Part shown: piece by piece, positions 5,825-7,563 of the stretch
Layout: every line of letters starts with the position of its first letter
Position numbering within the stretch: position 1 is the stretch's first letter
From: a bacterium
GTDB lineage: Archaea > Thermoplasmatota > Thermoplasmata > Lutacidiplasmatales > UBA184
Length of the DNA: 7,563 nt
Assembly: GCA_021832495.1 (NCBI GenBank)
Contig: JAKBKR010000090.1
Location: forward strand, 1 to 7,563
Reading direction: 5' to 3'
Translations under genes and position numbers: made by a program
Notes under the pieces: model-generated
Seen by the model: only the letters and a program-made list of their open reading frames with translations
What the model was told of the DNA's origin: nothing
The model's database searches: none

Positions 5825-6714
5825 GGAAGGACCTCACGGGCGAGATGCCGTCGAAGCTCGGCCAGGCGCTTTGCCGGGAGCGCGGGCACCGGCTCGTACG
5901 ACTCGACAAGGAGGGTCGGGAACTCTCCGTTGAGAAGGCGCCCCTCCAGGCGGAAATAATGGCCCACGAAATGCGAATGCAAGGTTTCGGATAGGACGGT
6001 GGAGGGTTGGGTACCGAGTTCGGCATCCGAGATCGGGCGGCCCACGATGCGCTCCACATCCGGACGACGGATGCTCACCGTGACCGTTCCGGTGCCGTCA
6101 TCGAGCACCGCCCGGAGGCGCAGGTCGATCTTGCCCTCGACCGTACCATGGGTCCCGCAGACGTTCGCCTGCAGCACGCGGGAACACTCGGGGCACCGAT
6201 GGACCACACCCGTGGAGGAAAGGAGCGAAGTGATCACACCGGTCACGCGCGCCGGGAAAGCGGGGGGTCCCCCCTTGACCTGCCATAGCGGCATTGAGCG
6301 GTCCCCGCGCTCGCGCGCGGGCATCGGGACCTCCTCGGCCTTGAGCGGTTCGAAGCGGGTGTTCCGGGTGAGCCGGACCTCCGGGCGACCCTGCCAGTCG
6401 CGCACCTCGGCCCCGATGAAGCGGAACGTGCTCCCTGCCAACAAAAGATCGCGCTTCGGATCGTCCCACCAGGTGAAACGCACTTGGGCCGAGCCGTCCG
6501 ACAAGAGACCGGAGAAGAGCACGACCTTCACGCCATCCTTGCGGCGCGAGACCTCGCGCCACTCCGACTCGACGACCCGGGCGCGGAAGGTGACCGGGGA
6601 GGTGCCGGACCGGAGGTCGCCAAGGCGCGCGAGATGCTGTCCCTCCGAGGCCGTTCGCGCCCTCGAGAGCGCCGCACCGAGCGCCTCGCTATAAACCTCC
6701 TGCCCCCCCGACAT
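5821..6714 (-). CDS. rpa: Replication protein A (archaeal RPA), two OB-folds with zinc finger
   Basis: An archaeal single-stranded DNA-binding protein of about 297 residues, needed for replication, repair and recombination. The first OB-fold spans about 40-122, with GLLSDGSAQVRFTWW (69-83) and the strand PEVRLTRNTRFEPL. The second, about 150-275, carries a zinc finger C174-x2-C177-x8-C186-x2-H189, directly followed by DLRLRAVLDDGTGTVTV (197-213). This arrangement is typical of euryarchaeal RPA. Residues 1-39 are a helical leader (YSEALGAALSRARTASEG). I chose ATG 6714; an in-frame TTG at 6747 would add 11 residues, and neither has a clear ribosome site. The TGA at 5821-5823 overlaps the start of the RPA-associated gene by four bases. 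Two OB-folds are fewer than in the longest euryarchaeal RPAs, so the protein may work as an oligomer or with its partner. Confidence 0.88.
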   Translation of the reverse strand: MSGGQEVYSEALGAALSRARTASEGQHLARLGDLRSGTSPVTFRARVVESEWREVSRRKDGVKVVLFSGLLSDGSAQVRFTWWDDPKRDLLLAGSTFRFIGAEVRDWQGRPEVRLTRNTRFEPLKAEEVPMPARERGDRSMPLWQVKGGPPAFPARVTGVITSLLSSTGVVHRCPECSRVLQANVCGTHGTVEGKIDLRLRAVLDDGTGTVTVSIRRPDVERIVGRPISDAELGTQPSTVLSETLHSHFVGHYFRLEGRLLNGEFPTLLVESYEPVPALPAKRLAELRRHLAREVLP

Positions 6715-6735
6715 CCGTGCGTTCCTTGTCCCCGC

Positions 6736-6747
6736 TTGCGCTCGCAA
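6736..6747. promoter_or_regulatory. Inverted repeat upstream of rpa, possible operator
   Basis: TTGCG-CT-CGCAA is a perfect five-base inverted repeat with a two-base centre, located 22-33 bases upstream of the rpa ATG at 6714. If the rpa message is leaderless, this is where the TATA box should lie, yet no AT-rich box is visible. The site could be an operator overlapping the core promoter. If rpa instead starts at TTG 6747, the repeat lies within codons. The symmetry is seen; the function is a guess. Confidence 0.25.
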
Positions 6748-6771
6748 TGAGGCCCGGGTAGATGAAGTTGT

Positions 6772-6793
6772 GCCCGCCGGTGGGACCGCGGGC
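6772..6793. other. Strong GC hairpin in the rpa-pyrF intergenic region
   Basis: GCCCGCCGGT (6772-6781) pairs with ACCGCGGGC (6785-6793) across a GGG loop, giving nine base pairs with one bulged C. It lies in the 158-bp divergent region, about 80 bases upstream of pyrF and 60 upstream of rpa. It might be a leader structure on a long pyrF or rpa transcript, or a small RNA element. The surrounding bases do not fold into a tRNA and no known riboswitch was recognised. Confidence 0.3.
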
Positions 6794-6843
6794 TCTACGG
6801 CTCGGCACCGAAGGCCGATCCTATCCCCCGGTCGAAGAACCTA

Positions 6844-6864
6844 AAGGGGTGGAGGCGTCCCCTT
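6844..6864 (+). promoter_or_regulatory. Hairpin with GGAGG in its loop, directly before pyrF
   Basis: AAGGGG (6844-6849) and CCCCTT (6859-6864) form a perfect six-pair stem around TGGAGGCGT. The loop holds GGAGG (6851-6855), a good anti-16S match, but it is 17 bases from the ATG at 6873, too far for normal use. If transcribed, the hairpin could present the ribosome site in a loop or modulate pyrF translation. A TATA-like CCTAAAGG overlaps its left arm and would instead suggest a leaderless pyrF message, in which case the fold never forms in RNA. Confidence 0.25.
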
Positions 6865-6872
6865 CGGCAGGC

Positions 6873-7563
6873 ATGGCCAAGAACTTCGCCGAACTCCTGG
6901 ACCGGGCGCTCCTCGACCATCGCACCTTCCTGACCGTAGGGCTCGACCCCCGTCCAGGGGGGATCCCGGCAGGTGTCGGAGGGGAGGAGCTCGAAGCCCT
7001 CCGCGGGTTCCTCCTTGGGATCATCGAGGCCACCCGGGACTACTGTGTCGCCTTCAAGATGCAGCTCGCTAGCTACCTCGCCTTTGGCCCCGGCGGGATG
7101 GACCTCCTGGCCGAGGTCAGAGCCGTGGCGGCGCGGGACCGGATCACGATCCTGGACCTGAAGGCCTCCGACATTCCCTCCACGATGGAACTCTATCGGA
7201 GCGCGGTCCTCGAACGCTGGGGGTTCGATGCCATGACGGTGAACCCGTACCTGGGCTGGGAGACCATCTCCGCCGCGCTCAAGGAGGATGCGAAGGGCCT
7301 GTTCGTCCTGCTGCACACTTCGAATGCCGGGGCGCAGGACTTCGAGGAGCGCACGGTCGACGGAGGCCAGCCGCTCTGGCGCACGATGATCCCGCGGCTG
7401 CGCGAGCTCTCGATGTCGGGGAACATCGGCGCTGTCGTGGGGGCCACGTTCCCGGAAGCCCTCACCGAGGCCCGCCAAGGACTGGGAACGTGTGTTCCGC
7501 TGCTGGTTCCCGGGGTCGGTCGGCAAGGGGGGTCCCTCGAGGACGTCCTTCGATCCGGCCGGG
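6873..7563 (+). CDS. pyrF: Orotidine 5'-phosphate decarboxylase, type 2 (3' end outside window)
   Basis: The first 230 codons of PyrF, which decarboxylates OMP to UMP in the last step of de novo pyrimidine synthesis; it is a cytosolic TIM-barrel enzyme. The order of motifs fits the longer type 2 subfamily found in some bacteria and in haloarchaea: TVGLDPRP (21-28), VAFKMQLASY (59-68), ILDLKASDIPST (93-104), TVNPYLG (122-128), LLHTSNAGAQDF (about 145-160), VGAT and PGVGRQGG near the end. The catalytic K-D-K-D set is complete: K62, D95, K97 and D100. The usual DAKRGD is DLKASD here, with the Arg and Gly replaced but the catalytic residues kept. Type 2 enzymes are about 270-290 residues, so roughly 40-60 residues lie beyond the edge. 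ATG 6873 is preferred; an in-frame GTG at 6849 would add eight residues. The gene is divergent from rpa. Confidence 0.9.
   Translation, partial: MAKNFAELLDRALLDHRTFLTVGLDPRPGGIPAGVGGEELEALRGFLLGIIEATRDYCVAFKMQLASYLAFGPGGMDLLAEVRAVAARDRITILDLKASDIPSTMELYRSAVLERWGFDAMTVNPYLGWETISAALKEDAKGLFVLLHTSNAGAQDFEERTVDGGQPLWRTMIPRLRELSMSGNIGAVVGATFPEALTEARQGLGTCVPLLVPGVGRQGGSLEDVLRSGR

Noticed and set aside
6689..6697. TATA-like GGTTTATAG on the minus strand near the rpa start
   Set aside because: It falls within codons 7-9 of rpa (Val-Tyr-Ser), and no ATG, GTG or TTG in frame follows at a suitable distance, so it is probably coding coincidence.
6750..6870. Possible tRNA or C/D-box small RNA
   Set aside because: There is no cloverleaf, no proper T-loop and no paired C/D boxes; GTAGATGA only loosely resembles a C box and no CTGA partner was found.
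6795..7526. 243-codon minus-strand frame opposite pyrF
   Set aside because: The plus strand encodes unmistakable PyrF motifs with the full catalytic set; the antisense frame has no family features.

Overview
The window looks like a GC-rich archaeal chromosome, most likely from the phylum Thermoplasmatota. Three observations point there. There is an archaeal RPA (ssDNA-binding) gene in a two-gene unit with an RPA-associated protein, as in euryarchaea. There is a giant secreted protein built from 'ExGLPxGTxW' repeats, a module I know from surface proteins of Thermoplasmata and some other acidophilic archaea. There is also a clear TATA box at leaderless spacing from the chosen start. The phylum is an inference from protein style, not from a marker gene.

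Layout, left to right. (1) 21-983 (+) encodes a soluble alpha-toroid protein of the prenyltransferase/squalene-cyclase repeat type, function unknown. (2) A strong hairpin at 997-1026 sits between this gene and its convergent neighbour and is probably a two-way terminator. (3) 1029-1937 (-) encodes a four-helix membrane protein with a proline-rich cytoplasmic N-terminus and two outside loops, each carrying a cysteine pair. (4) 1938-2040 is a divergent promoter region with TATA-like elements facing both ways and a small perfect inverted repeat. (5) 2041-5181 (+) encodes a surface protein of about 1046 residues: signal peptide, seven-bladed beta-propeller, eight repeats of about 80 residues, and a C-terminal membrane anchor. 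(6) 5821-6714 (-) and 5156-5824 (-) form an operon for RPA and its partner, joined by a GTGA start/stop overlap. The end of the second gene overlaps the end of the surface-protein gene by 26 bp. (7) 6715-6872 is a short divergent intergenic region with three inverted repeats. (8) 6873-7563 (+) is the first 230 codons of a type 2 orotidine 5'-phosphate decarboxylase (pyrF), cut by the window edge.

How the genes fit together: the rpa pair serves DNA replication and repair, and pyrF makes UMP. The divergent pair at 1029-5181 may both be envelope components, but only their shared promoter region and membrane location suggest this. I see no CRISPR array, insertion sequence, tRNA, rRNA or defence system. 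The most distinctive object is the propeller-plus-repeat surface protein. No stretch longer than 160 bp is gene-free.
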